NCBI RefSeq assembly: GCF_018688235.1
Contig: NZ_CP061313.1
Location: forward strand, 372,001-436,000
DNA from: Polynucleobacter sp. AP-Nino-20-G2
GTDB lineage: Bacteria; Pseudomonadota; Gammaproteobacteria; Burkholderiales; Burkholderiaceae
Direction: 5' to 3'
Length of the DNA: 64,000 bases
Under the pieces are notes generated by a model, which saw only the letters and a list, made by a program, of their open reading frames with translations, did no database searches and had not been told where the DNA came from. How positions within the stretch are numbered: position 1 is the stretch's first letter; the number at the start of each line of letters is the position of its first letter. Shown piece after piece: positions 52,026 to 61,011 of the stretch. Made by a program: the position numbers and the translations under genes.

Positions 52026-53789
52026 ATGAATGCTCAAGACCGTACCGCCTTAAATCGCTTAATTCAGTATCTCAAGCCCCATATTGGCTTGATTATTGGC
52101 TCTTTATTGGCCATGGCCCTAGTGGCCGGCGCTGAAACCTCCATTCCCGCTCTAATGAAGCCTTTGCTTGACCGCGGCTTTACTGGTCAGCTCAACAGCA
52201 AGCTTTGGCAGGTGCCGGTTTTTTTAGTGGGTCTCGCTTTTGTCCGTGGAATGGCTCAATTTCTATCTAGCTATCTCCTAAATCGCGTCATCAATGCCAT
52301 CCTTTTGAAGATGCGCATGCAAATGTTTCAGTCCTTACTTCACTCAACAACGAATTTCTTTCAAAAGAATTCCGCATCAAATCTCATTAATGCAGTGGTT
52401 TTCGAAGTGAATAACGCCCTTTCTATCATGGGTGGGATGTTAATTAGTTTGGTGCGCGATTCGCTGACTGTGATTGGATTAATTGGCTACCTCATTTATT
52501 TGAATTGGCAGTTAACTTTGGTTGTGCTGATGATATTTCCCGTGATTGCGTTGATCATTAGTCGGATTAATAAACGTTTGCGCTCCCTCAATCGGGAACA
52601 GCAAACTATGACAAGTGAGCTAGCCTATATCGTTGAGGAATCTGCGGCGGGTTACAAGATTGTCAAAGTGCATGGCGCTCAAGAATATGAGATGCGTCGC
52701 TTTATGGAGAAGGCTGAGCGCCTACGCCAATTTGCCTTGAAATCGGCGGTAGCGGGCGGCTTGAATCAGCCGATTACTCAGCTCATCGCTTCCATGGCCT
52801 TATCCATTGTTCTGGTGATCGCACTGATGCAGTCTGCTTCAGAGGGGACAACAGTGGGTGGATTTGCATCCTTTATTACCGCCATGATGCTGGTGATTTC
52901 GCCGATTAAGCATTTGGCAGATATCAATCAGCCCTTACAGCGCGGTCTTACAGCTGCGGAAATGATTTTCTCCTTGATGGATCAACCGCTCGAAGAAGAT
53001 GAGTCCCGCAAGGCGAACATGCAATCTCTAGATAAGGCTAAGGGCGGCATCCGTTTTGAAGATGTCGGCTTTTCCTACCAGCAAGAAGCAGGGCGTAAAG
53101 ATGCTCTGCAGGGTGTGAATTTAAATATCAATCCCGGGGAAGTGGTGGCATTTGTGGGGCCGTCAGGCGGTGGAAAATCGACTCTAGTGAATTTATTGCC
53201 GCGGTTCTTTAAGCCAACGACAGGCCAAATCTTCCTCGATGGAATTGCGCTAGAAGATATCGTTCTTTCTGATGTGCGCAAGCAAATCGCTTTCGTTAGT
53301 CAAGACGTCATTTTGTTTAATGACAGTATTGCTGCAAACGTTGCTTATGGTGCAGTCGGTCCGGAAGGGATTGATCGTGGACGGGTGATGGAGGCGCTTG
53401 AGGCGGCAAATCTCACGGCCTTAGTAAAAGAATTGCCGGAAGGTATTGATACCGCTATTGGTGATAATGGCAATCGCTTATCTGGTGGACAGCGTCAACG
53501 CTTGGCAATTGCACGAGCCATTTATAAAGATGCGCCTATTTTGATTTTGGATGAAGCTACTTCAGCGCTCGATTCTGAATCAGAGCGTCAAGTGCAGGAT
53601 GCATTAGAGCGGCTGATGGCAGGCAGAACCACCTTGGTAATTGCACATCGCTTATCTACCATTGAGCATGCCGACCGCATTGTGGTACTCGAGCATGGCA
53701 AGGTGATTGAAAACGGATCTCACGAAGAGTTGATTGCGCATGATGGCTTGTACGCCAACCTGCACCGTATTCAGTTTTCTAATGCCTGA
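52026..53789 (+). CDS. msbA: Lipid A exporter MsbA (ABC transporter)
   Basis: The start at 52026 (MNAQDRTALNRLIQYLKPHI) is chosen because residues of the longer frame upstream are antisense to the glycosyltransferase. The 587-residue half-transporter has six membrane helices (to about 320), then an ATPase with Walker A GPSGGGKSTL, signature LSGGQRQRLAIARAI, Walker B ILILDEATSALD and the H-loop IAHRLSTI. It flips lipid A-core across the inner membrane; adjacent core glycosyltransferases fit. Confidence 0.93.
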   Translation: MNAQDRTALNRLIQYLKPHIGLIIGSLLAMALVAGAETSIPALMKPLLDRGFTGQLNSKLWQVPVFLVGLAFVRGMAQFLSSYLLNRVINAILLKMRMQMFQSLLHSTTNFFQKNSASNLINAVVFEVNNALSIMGGMLISLVRDSLTVIGLIGYLIYLNWQLTLVVLMIFPVIALIISRINKRLRSLNREQQTMTSELAYIVEESAAGYKIVKVHGAQEYEMRRFMEKAERLRQFALKSAVAGGLNQPITQLIASMALSIVLVIALMQSASEGTTVGGFASFITAMMLVISPIKHLADINQPLQRGLTAAEMIFSLMDQPLEEDESRKANMQSLDKAKGGIRFEDVGFSYQQEAGRKDALQGVNLNINPGEVVAFVGPSGGGKSTLVNLLPRFFKPTTGQIFLDGIALEDIVLSDVRKQIAFVSQDVILFNDSIAANVAYGAVGPEGIDRGRVMEALEAANLTALVKELPEGIDTAIGDNGNRLSGGQRQRLAIARAIYKDAPILILDEATSALDSESERQVQDALERLMAGRTTLVIAHRLSTIEHADRIVVLEHGKVIENGSHEELIAHDGLYANLHRIQFSNA

Positions 53790-53824
53790 AAGAGTTTGGC
53801 ATTAGTTAGCGTAGTAACAAGACC

Positions 53825-55288
53825 TTAACTTAAGACGATATCGTATTGCTCCTGGCGGAAGCTGCCTTCCGCTTGGAGTTTGATGGGCTTGCTAATAAAG
53901 TCCCCAAGCTGGGCCAAGAATTGATTTTCTTCTTCCAGAAAGAGGTCAATGACATCCGGCGCCGCTACGATGCGGAATTCCCGAGGGTTGAACTGGCGAT
54001 GCTCACGCACAATTTCTCGCAAAATTTCATAACAAATCGTTTGAGCGGTTTTAACTTCTCCTTTGCCTTGACAGGTAGGACAAGGTTCGCAGGTGATGTG
54101 GGCCAGGGATTCACGCGTGCGTTTTCGAGTCATCTCTACTAAGCCTAGAGAAGAAAAGTCACTCACTGAGGTGCGCGCATGATCACGCTCTAAATTACGC
54201 TTTAACTCATGTAATACGGATTCTTGATGGTCTTTACTCAACATATCAATGAAATCGATGATGATGATGCCGCCAAGATTGCGTAGACGTAATTGCCGAG
54301 CAATCGATTGCGCTGCCTCAAGATTGGTCTTAAATACTGTGTCGTCTAAGTTGCGCGCGCCTACATAACTGCCTGTATTGACGTCAATCGTAGTCATAGA
54401 CTCTGTTTGATCAATCATCAGATAGCCGCCGGATTTGAGGTCCACCCTTCGGCCAAGGGCTTTATTAATCTCTGCATCAACATCAAACAAATCAAATAAA
54501 GCGCGCTCTCCGCGATGAAGTGTTAGCTTTTCCAGCAGATTAGGCATATATAAATTGGCAAAGCCTTTGAGCTTTTCAAAGTTCTCTGCAGAGTCCACGC
54601 GTATTTGAGTGGTCTCTTCGCCCGCTACATCTCGCAATACTCGCTCAGCTAGGCTGAGATCTTGATAGAGCAAGCTAGGCGCAGACTGATGATTGACTGC
54701 CTCACGAATTTTTTCCCAAGTAGTGCGCAGATAATGCATATCGTGTTGCAGTTCGGTATCGGTAGCATCTTGCGCGCTGGTGCGAACGATAATTCCACCT
54801 TTTTCGTCGGCAGCCATCAAGCCTGCGAGACGGGCCTTAATGGCCTCTCGCTCTTCAGGCTGATCGATTCTTTGGGAGACGCCAATGTATTTTTCAGTTG
54901 CCGCATCGGTTCCTGCTGGCGGCAAATACACCAAATTGCGCCCCGCAATGCTCAGCTGGGTTGTTAGGCGGGCACCCTTTGTTCCAAGCGGATCCTTTAG
55001 TACCTGTACTAAAACATTTTGTCCTTCAAAGAGTAGTTTTTCGATCTGAGCTTGAGGATTGTTTTGGGTAATGTCCGCAACGTGCATAAATGCCGTCCGC
55101 TCTAAGCCAATCTCAATGAAGGCGGATTGCATGCCGGGTAGCACTCGCACTACTTTTGCTAAGTAGATGTTGCCAACAATGCCGCGTTGACGGGTTCGCT
55201 CGATTTGAAGTTCTTGAACTGCGCCTTGCTGAATTAAGGCCACCCGCGTTTCTTGTGGGGTGATGTTGATCAGAATTTCTTCATTCAT
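53825..55288 (-). CDS. rng: Ribonuclease G
   Basis: A 487-residue RNase E/G family enzyme: S1 domain (GNIYLAKVVRVLPGMQSAFIEIGLERTAFMHV), catalytic acids in TIDVNTGSYVG and GGIIIIDFIDM, and the zinc-link CEPCPTCQGKGEV. The N-terminus MNEEILINITPQETRVALI is the RNase G form, and the E-specific C-terminal scaffold is absent. It trims 16S rRNA 5' ends and some mRNAs. It overlaps maf by four bases. Confidence 0.94.
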   Translation of the reverse strand: MNEEILINITPQETRVALIQQGAVQELQIERTRQRGIVGNIYLAKVVRVLPGMQSAFIEIGLERTAFMHVADITQNNPQAQIEKLLFEGQNVLVQVLKDPLGTKGARLTTQLSIAGRNLVYLPPAGTDAATEKYIGVSQRIDQPEEREAIKARLAGLMAADEKGGIIVRTSAQDATDTELQHDMHYLRTTWEKIREAVNHQSAPSLLYQDLSLAERVLRDVAGEETTQIRVDSAENFEKLKGFANLYMPNLLEKLTLHRGERALFDLFDVDAEINKALGRRVDLKSGGYLMIDQTESMTTIDVNTGSYVGARNLDDTVFKTNLEAAQSIARQLRLRNLGGIIIIDFIDMLSKDHQESVLHELKRNLERDHARTSVSDFSSLGLVEMTRKRTRESLAHITCEPCPTCQGKGEVKTAQTICYEILREIVREHRQFNPREFRIVAAPDVIDLFLEEENQFLAQLGDFISKPIKLQAEGSFRQEQYDIVLS

Positions 55289-55908
55289 ATGCGGGCAACT
55301 TTGGCAAACTCGAGGAGTTGATTAACTTCGTAAATGGGTAGCCCCATGATACCGCTATAGCTCCCTTTGATCGAGGGTATAAAAGCGCCACCAAGCCCCT
55401 GTATGCCATAGGCCCCAGCTTTCCCAAAGGGTTCGTCACTGGCGATATAGCTTTCGATTTGCGCTTTAGAAAGATGCGCAAACTGCACTTCAGAAACCTG
55501 CACCAAGCAAAGCGGGTTGGTATTTTGGTCAACCGTGAGCACTACCGCTGTTAATACTTCATGCGTTTTACTGCTGAGCATTTCCAGGATGCGCGCTGCA
55601 TCGTCGGCATCGCTGGGTTTCCCGAGAATTTCACCGCTAGCGCTGCCGGGCAGGCTGACGGTTGTGTCCGCGCACAGAATAGGCGCCCATGGCTTACCAC
55701 TTTGTTGCCAGCGCTGTAATGCGATGGCGCTCTTAGCGAAAGTAACCCGCTGCACATAATCGCGTGCATTTTCATTGGGGAGGGGCTCTTCAATGCTTTC
55801 GGTATCTTCGCCTGCTTGAGCCACTAACATCTCAAATTTCACGCCAATTTGACGAAGTAGCTCTTGGCGACGGGGGCTTTGTGAGGCGAGATAAATATAC
55901 GGGTACAT
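55285..55908 (-). CDS. maf: Maf-family nucleotide pyrophosphatase (YhdE-like)
   Basis: A 207-residue protein with the Maf signature LASQSPRRQELLRQIGV, CADTTVSLPG and GKAGAYGIQGLGG. Members hydrolyse dTTP/UTP and modified nucleotides and slow cell division when overproduced. It is cotranscribed with rng (ATGA overlap). Confidence 0.92.
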   Translation of the reverse strand: MYPYIYLASQSPRRQELLRQIGVKFEMLVAQAGEDTESIEEPLPNENARDYVQRVTFAKSAIALQRWQQSGKPWAPILCADTTVSLPGSASGEILGKPSDADDAARILEMLSSKTHEVLTAVVLTVDQNTNPLCLVQVSEVQFAHLSKAQIESYIASDEPFGKAGAYGIQGLGGAFIPSIKGSYSGIMGLPIYEVNQLLEFAKVARI

Positions 55909-55956
55909 AGGAGTTCAATCAATGGCGAGAAAGGCGCCGCTCACGATATTGATCGG

Positions 55957-56400
55957 CTACTCACGATGATACGGGTGGCCTTGCAAAATAGTCCAGGCCC
56001 GATAGAGCTGCTCCACCAACAAAACTCTTGCCATGGCGTGGGGTAATGTCAGGCTCGATAAACGCCACATAGCTTGGGCATTCTCTTTGAGGCTGGCGTC
56101 AAGTCCATCAGCCCCGCCAATGAGGAAGGTGATATCAAATCCTTCTTGGCGCCAGTTCGCTAGTTGAGTAGCTAGATTCTGTGTTGTTTGATCTTTGCCG
56201 CGTTCATCGAGAGCGATTACTCGTGAGCCCTTGGGGATAGCGGCAGCGATTTTGATGGCTTCTTTGGCTGGTGTGAGATCGGGTTTGATCTCTTTGATAT
56301 CAATGCTGCAATCTGCCGGCATGCGCTTAACGTAATCCTGGGTCGCGGTAGCAACCCAGTCTGGCATTTTGTGGCCAACGGAAACGATGGTTAAACGCAT
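55957..56400 (-). CDS. rlmH: 23S rRNA (pseudouridine1915-N3)-methyltransferase RlmH
   Basis: A 147-residue SPOUT methyltransferase (MRLTIVSVGHKMPDWV at the start, LIGGADGL cofactor loop, SLTLPHAMARVLLVEQLYRAWTILQGHPYHR at the end). It methylates pseudouridine 1915 in helix 69 after subunit joining. It follows rsfS by 10 bp, the conserved pairing. Confidence 0.95.
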   Translation of the reverse strand: MRLTIVSVGHKMPDWVATATQDYVKRMPADCSIDIKEIKPDLTPAKEAIKIAAAIPKGSRVIALDERGKDQTTQNLATQLANWRQEGFDITFLIGGADGLDASLKENAQAMWRLSSLTLPHAMARVLLVEQLYRAWTILQGHPYHRE

Positions 56401-56410
56401 TGCTAAAAGA

Positions 56411-56803
56411 CTACTCTTCGTCGTCCTCAGGCTCGCTTGCTTTGGCCAGGCCTTTATCGGCAGCTAATTTAACGCGCACGGGTTTTGCTCCCCACATGCC
56501 TTCTAGCTGGTAGTAGGCGCGCAGAGCGGGCTGAAGAATATGCACCACAATATCGCCGCAATCCACTAAAACCCATTCACCAGTTTCTAAACCTTCAACA
56601 GAAATCACTTCCCCGCCTTTGGCGTTTACTGCTTCTTTGACGGACATTGCGAGTGAGCGAGTTTGGCGATTGCTAGATCCGGTCGCAATAATGACGCGAT
56701 CAAATAATTCGCTGAGCTTGGTGGTGTCATAAACGCGAATGTCCTGTGCCTTGACGTCTTCTAAGGCATCAATCACCACGCGTTGTAATTTTGTTAAGTC
56801 CAT
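56411..56803 (-). CDS. rsfS: Ribosomal silencing factor RsfS
   Basis: A 130-residue Iojap-family protein (ATGSSNRQTRSLAMSVKEAV, EGLETGEWVLVDCGDIVVHILQPALRAYYQLEGMWG). It binds L14 on the large subunit and blocks joining in starvation. It has an acidic tail (ASEPEDDEE). It lies between nadD and rlmH as in most related genomes. Confidence 0.94.
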   Translation of the reverse strand: MDLTKLQRVVIDALEDVKAQDIRVYDTTKLSELFDRVIIATGSSNRQTRSLAMSVKEAVNAKGGEVISVEGLETGEWVLVDCGDIVVHILQPALRAYYQLEGMWGAKPVRVKLAADKGLAKASEPEDDEE

Positions 56804-56859
56804 AGTTTCTTTGCTATTTTTTCTTTGATATTTCGTAATTAAGGGTGATCTTAGCTTGA

Positions 56860-57564
56860 TTAGCTGTACAGACCTAAATTTGCAATGATCTCTAGTGCGT
56901 GAGAAGGGATCTGCTCGGTTGCGACAGAGCTCCGTGAGGGGCTTTTAAGCTGATTTCGGAGTTCGGTTGAGGAAAGGTCTACTGAAAGACTGTTATCTAG
57001 GTAAATGAGGCCATGTAGGCTTTTTTCAAGGGTATTTGCATCAATACATTGATGTTTAGCGAGCAATTGTGCAATCTCAGCACTCATTTCGACCGAGATA
57101 TCATGCTGAGGTCTGCTTGCAACTGCGAAATTTACATATTCGAGCAATTGCTTCCAGGAGTTCCATGTGGGGAGTTTGATGAGGGAGTCTGCCCCCATGA
57201 GCCAAATCAGGTTTGCCTGAGCGCCAAAGCGTTCTTTTAGTGCTTTTGCCGTATCGATGGCATAGCTAGGTCCAGCGCGCTCGATTTCAATGCGGTCAAT
57301 GCCAATTTGAGTGGGTATTTTTAAATACAGAAATGCTCTGGCGAGATCAATGCCGGCAGCCTCGGTTAACTGAAAGCGGGTTTCTGCGGGAGTGATGCCC
57401 GTGCCTTTTTGCCATGGCTCGCCACTCGGGACGAGTAGTAGCGCATCAAGATGTAAGGTCTTTGCAAAGTGAGTGGCTAGCTTGAGGTGTCCTAGATGCG
57501 GAGGATCAAAAGTCCCACCTAGAATGCCAATTTTTTTTGGAGTATCTAAATTCAAAGAGGTCAA
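56860..57564 (-). CDS. nadD: Nicotinate-nucleotide adenylyltransferase
   Basis: A 234-residue enzyme that makes deamido-NAD. GILGGTFDPPHLGHLKLA near 13-30 is the GxFDPxHxGH motif, followed by MGADSLIKLPTW; the C-terminal ISxTxxR-type motif appears as LSSTELRNQLK, with Leu where Ile is usual. It starts one base after the hemF stop. Confidence 0.94.
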   Translation of the reverse strand: MTSLNLDTPKKIGILGGTFDPPHLGHLKLATHFAKTLHLDALLLVPSGEPWQKGTGITPAETRFQLTEAAGIDLARAFLYLKIPTQIGIDRIEIERAGPSYAIDTAKALKERFGAQANLIWLMGADSLIKLPTWNSWKQLLEYVNFAVASRPQHDISVEMSAEIAQLLAKHQCIDANTLEKSLHGLIYLDNSLSVDLSSTELRNQLKSPSRSSVATEQIPSHALEIIANLGLYS

Positions 57565-57565
57565 C

Positions 57566-58501
57566 TTAGGCCAACCAGTCGCGTGGCTTGAGGTAGTGAT
57601 CGTAGAGTTTGGCTTCTGGCGTTCCGGGTGTCGGTTGCCAGTTGTACCACCACTGCACTACGGGTGGCATCGACATCAAAATCGATTCAGTGCGCCCACC
57701 AGAATGCAGTCCAAAAATAGTGCCCCGATCAAATATCAGGTTGTATTCGACATAACGACCGCGACGGTATTCTTGGAAAGCTTTTTCTTGGGGGGTAAAG
57801 CTTTCTTGGTAGCGGCGCTCCACAATCGGTAAATAAGCATTGATAAAGGCATCGCCAACCGCGCGAGTCATTGCAAAGCTTTGTTCAAAGCCTAGGCTAT
57901 TAAAGTCATCAAAAAAGACGCCACCAATACCGCGAGGCTCTTCTCGGTGTTTCAGATAAAAATATTCATCACACCATTTTTTAAAGCGGGGATAGAGATC
58001 TTGCCCAAATGGATCTAAAGCCTCTTTAGCGGTTTGATGAAAGTGCCTGCAATCTTCATCTACGCCGTAATACGGGGTGAGGTCAAAGCCACCTCCAAAC
58101 CACCATACCGGTTCTTTATCCGGAGCTTGCGCGATAAAGCAGCGCACATTCATGTGGGTAGTGGGTACTTTGGGATTGTTGGGGTGAAAGACTAGGGATA
58201 CGCCCATCGCTTCAAAGCTACGCCCAGCCACTTCTGGACGATGGTGAGAAGCAGAAGGGGGCATTTGATCACCCCGTACGTGCGAGAAGCCGACACCACC
58301 TTTTTCTAGAATATTTCCGCCGTCCAAAATGCAGGTGCGACCATAGCCCTTGAGCTTACTATCTTCAGGCTTTTCCCAGGCATCAACTGCAAATGCTTTT
58401 CCATCCAAAGCGCTCATCGCAGAAGTGATGCGCTCTTGCAAGCCTAAAAAATAATCTTTTAAGGTGTCAATATTGATATGAGTATGTTCTGTAGATGGCA
58501 A
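57566..58501 (-). CDS. hemF: Oxygen-dependent coproporphyrinogen III oxidase
   Basis: A 311-residue heme-synthesis enzyme with WFGGGFDLTPYYGVDEDCRHFHQ, RGIGGVFFDDF and the C-terminal YNLIFDRGTIFGLHSGGRTESILMSMPP. It turns coproporphyrinogen III into protoporphyrinogen IX using oxygen, so the organism makes heme aerobically. Confidence 0.96.
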   Translation of the reverse strand: MPSTEHTHINIDTLKDYFLGLQERITSAMSALDGKAFAVDAWEKPEDSKLKGYGRTCILDGGNILEKGGVGFSHVRGDQMPPSASHHRPEVAGRSFEAMGVSLVFHPNNPKVPTTHMNVRCFIAQAPDKEPVWWFGGGFDLTPYYGVDEDCRHFHQTAKEALDPFGQDLYPRFKKWCDEYFYLKHREEPRGIGGVFFDDFNSLGFEQSFAMTRAVGDAFINAYLPIVERRYQESFTPQEKAFQEYRRGRYVEYNLIFDRGTIFGLHSGGRTESILMSMPPVVQWWYNWQPTPGTPEAKLYDHYLKPRDWLA

Positions 58502-58538
58502 GGGCAGGGGTTCTTAATGTTCTTTGTATGAATTGGAT

Positions 58539-59816
58539 TTACTTCACTGCACGATAGCCAATGTCTTTGCGATATTGCATGCCATCAAATTGAATCTTGG
58601 AGATAGTTTCATAGGCTTTTTGCTGTGCGCCACGAACGGTATCTGCCAAGCCAACAACACACATCACGCGTCCACCAGAAGTCACCAACTTACCATCTTG
58701 CAACTTGGTGCCCGCATGAAACGTTAATTGATCTTCAGTATCGGCAGGAATGCCGGTAATGACATCGCCGTTGCGAGGAGTGTCTGGGTAGTTGTGTGCA
58801 GCAAGCACGACGCCTAAAGCAGTGCGACGATCCCATTCCAACTCAACTTCATTTAAGGTGCCATCTACAGCATGATCAAGTGCCTTGACTAGATCGCTGC
58901 GCAAACGTGCCATGATTGGTTGCGTTTCTGGATCGCCCATGCGGCAATTAAATTCAAGGGTCTTGATCTTGCCATCTGGAGAAATCATCAAGCCGGCATA
59001 GAGAAACCCTGTGTAAGGAATACCATCAGCCTCCATACCTTTGACGGTGGGCAGAATGACTTCGCGCAATGCGCGGGCGTGGATTTCTGGCGTTACTACT
59101 GGAGCAGGTGAGTAAGCGCCCATACCGCCAGTATTGGGTCCTTGATCAGCGTCGAGCAAGCGCTTGTGATCTTGGCTGGTTGCTAAGGCCAATACATTTT
59201 TGCCGTCGACGAGAACGATAAAGCTAGCTTCTTCGCCAGTGAGAAACTCTTCAATGACTACGCGTGCGCCAGCATTACCCAGTTTGTTGTCAGCCAGCAT
59301 CATATCTACTGCTGCATGTGCTTCCTCGAGGCTCATTGCTACCACCACACCTTTTCCGGCAGCAAGTCCATCAGCCTTGATCACAATTGGCGCACCTTTT
59401 GCATCAATATAAGCATGGGCTTCCAAAGCGCTTGAGAAAGTTTGGTAATCCGCAGTGGGGATGCCGTGACGCTTCATAAATGCTTTAGAGAAATCTTTTG
59501 AAGACTCCAGTTGGGCGGCCAGTTGAGTTGGCCCAAAAATACGTAAACCATTGGCGCGGAAGATATCAACAATACCGGCTGCCAAAGGCGCTTCTGGTCC
59601 AACTACAGTGAGGTGAATCTTTTCGCGTTTCGCAAAGTCCGCTAATTCTTGTAAATCCGAGATCGGCATATTCTGAATGCCAGCTGCGGTTTGCTTGGCT
59701 GTAGCTGTGCCGCCATTGCCGGGAGCAACGTAGACAGTTTGAACTTGAGGGGACTGAGCCAACTTCCAGGCAAGTGCATGTTCGCGACCACCGGATCCGA
59801 CTAAAAGAATTTTCAT
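58539..59816 (-). CDS. purD: Phosphoribosylamine-glycine ligase
   Basis: A 425-residue ATP-grasp enzyme for the second step of purine synthesis. MKILLVGSGGREHALAWKL opens it; VVIEEFLTGEEASFIVLVDG, DQGPNTGGMGAYSPAP and LEFNCRMGDPETQPIM are family landmarks. Full length. Confidence 0.96.
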   Translation of the reverse strand: MKILLVGSGGREHALAWKLAQSPQVQTVYVAPGNGGTATAKQTAAGIQNMPISDLQELADFAKREKIHLTVVGPEAPLAAGIVDIFRANGLRIFGPTQLAAQLESSKDFSKAFMKRHGIPTADYQTFSSALEAHAYIDAKGAPIVIKADGLAAGKGVVVAMSLEEAHAAVDMMLADNKLGNAGARVVIEEFLTGEEASFIVLVDGKNVLALATSQDHKRLLDADQGPNTGGMGAYSPAPVVTPEIHARALREVILPTVKGMEADGIPYTGFLYAGLMISPDGKIKTLEFNCRMGDPETQPIMARLRSDLVKALDHAVDGTLNEVELEWDRRTALGVVLAAHNYPDTPRNGDVITGIPADTEDQLTFHAGTKLQDGKLVTSGGRVMCVVGLADTVRGAQQKAYETISKIQFDGMQYRKDIGYRAVK

Positions 59817-59865
59817 AAGAAGCTAAAGGTATGTTGATAAATAGTTTTGATGAGATCGATAGTAC

Positions 59866-60585
59866 TTACAGAGATGCGTTGGTAAATACTTCTTGAACGT
59901 CATCTAAGTTTTCCAAAGCATCTAATAACTTCTGCATGCTTTCAGCCTGATCGCCTTCAAGTGCGGTCTCATTTTCTGGGCGCATAGTAACTGTCGCTAG
60001 TTCCGCTTTCAACCCCGCTTTTTCCAAGGCGTCTTGGACTTTGGGAAAGTCTGGCACTGGGGTAAGCACTTCTAGTGAGCCATCATCATGCGTGATGACA
60101 TCCTCTGCGCCAGCATCTAAAGCTACTTCCATCAGTTGATCCTCATTGGTGCCAGGCGCAAATAACATCTGACCACAATGCTTGAACATGAATGCCACTG
60201 AACCTTCTGCCCCCATATTTCCACCATTCTTGGCGAATGCATGACGTACTTCAGCGACGGTGCGGGTGCGGTTATCGGTTAAGCAATCCACAATGATGGC
60301 GGCACCATTCATGCCATAGCCCTCGTAACGAATCTCTTCATAGTTCACGCCTTCTAGAGATCCAGTTCCACGTTGTATCGCCCTCTGAACGTTGTCGTTA
60401 GGCATATTGGCGTCTTTGGCTTTATCGATGGCCAGGCGCAAACGTGGGTTAGTGGCAATGTCGCCACCACCTAATTTGGCTGCAACGGTGATTTCTTTAA
60501 TAAGTTTGGTCCAAATCTTCCCGCGTTTTTCGTCTTGACGACCTTTGCGGTGCTGAATATTGGCCCATTTCGAATGGCCGGCCAT
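59866..60585 (-). CDS. yebC: YebC/PmpR family protein
   Basis: A 239-residue protein with the family start MAGHSKWANIQHRKGRQD and GYGMNGAAIIVDCLTDNRTRT. Members were called regulators, and recent work also implicates YebC in relieving ribosome stalling at proline-rich sequences. It ends the core block, 153 bp from tRNA-Leu on the opposite strand. Confidence 0.93.
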   Translation of the reverse strand: MAGHSKWANIQHRKGRQDEKRGKIWTKLIKEITVAAKLGGGDIATNPRLRLAIDKAKDANMPNDNVQRAIQRGTGSLEGVNYEEIRYEGYGMNGAAIIVDCLTDNRTRTVAEVRHAFAKNGGNMGAEGSVAFMFKHCGQMLFAPGTNEDQLMEVALDAGAEDVITHDDGSLEVLTPVPDFPKVQDALEKAGLKAELATVTMRPENETALEGDQAESMQKLLDALENLDDVQEVFTNASL

Positions 60586-60738
60586 ACGGGTAAGTCCTTT
60601 TGAGTAATTTGGCGTGAAGACCTCATTTTAAGGGGTTCCATACCAAAGGTAGAAGGCAGTGAGTCATTTTTTGTTACACTCTCACCTCTAAGCAGTAACA
60701 AAGCATCAAATTAAGCAGAATTTCCACTGCAAACACCT

Positions 60739-60823
60739 GCCTCGGTGATGGAATTGGTAGACGTGCCGGACTCAAAATCCGGTGCCGCAAGGCGTGGCGG
60801 TTCGAGTCCGCCCCGAGGCACCA
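60739..60823 (+). tRNA. tRNA-Leu (anticodon CAA)
   Basis: Eighty-five bases with encoded CCA. Acceptor GCCTCGG pairs with CCGAGGC, anticodon loop CTCAAAA between CCGGA and TCCGG, a long variable arm, and the T-arm GGCGGTTCGAGTCCGCC. A tyrosine integrase gene starts 189 bp downstream, so its 3' end is a likely integration site. Confidence 0.96.
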
Positions 60824-60858
60824 AATATACCGCATACAACGCCCAGCGTTGACCACAT

Positions 60859-60894
60859 AACCCCTGATGAAATAAGCCTCTCAGGGGTTTTTTG
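60859..60894 (+). terminator. Terminator after tRNA-Leu
   Basis: AACCCCTGA, 13-base loop, TCAGGGGTTTTTTG. Confidence 0.85.
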
Positions 60895-60939
60895 TTATTC
60901 ATTGGCAACGCTGGTAAATGAGGGTAGCATTCAACTAAA

Positions 60940-60963
60940 GTGGGTAAAAATGTGGGTAAAAAA
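60940..60963 (+). repeat. Tandem 12-bp doublet GTGGGTAAAAAT/GTGGGTAAAAAA upstream of the integrase
   Basis: Two near-identical 12-base units abut 116 bp after the tRNA-Leu 3' end and 49 bp before the integrase start. In P4-like islands such repeats are thought to bind integrase or its directionality factor. Compare 10962 and 33251. Confidence 0.6.
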
Positions 60964-61011
60964 TTAGCCCAAGCTAAATGTACCCACAATTTCTTATCAG
61001 AAGGCTATGCC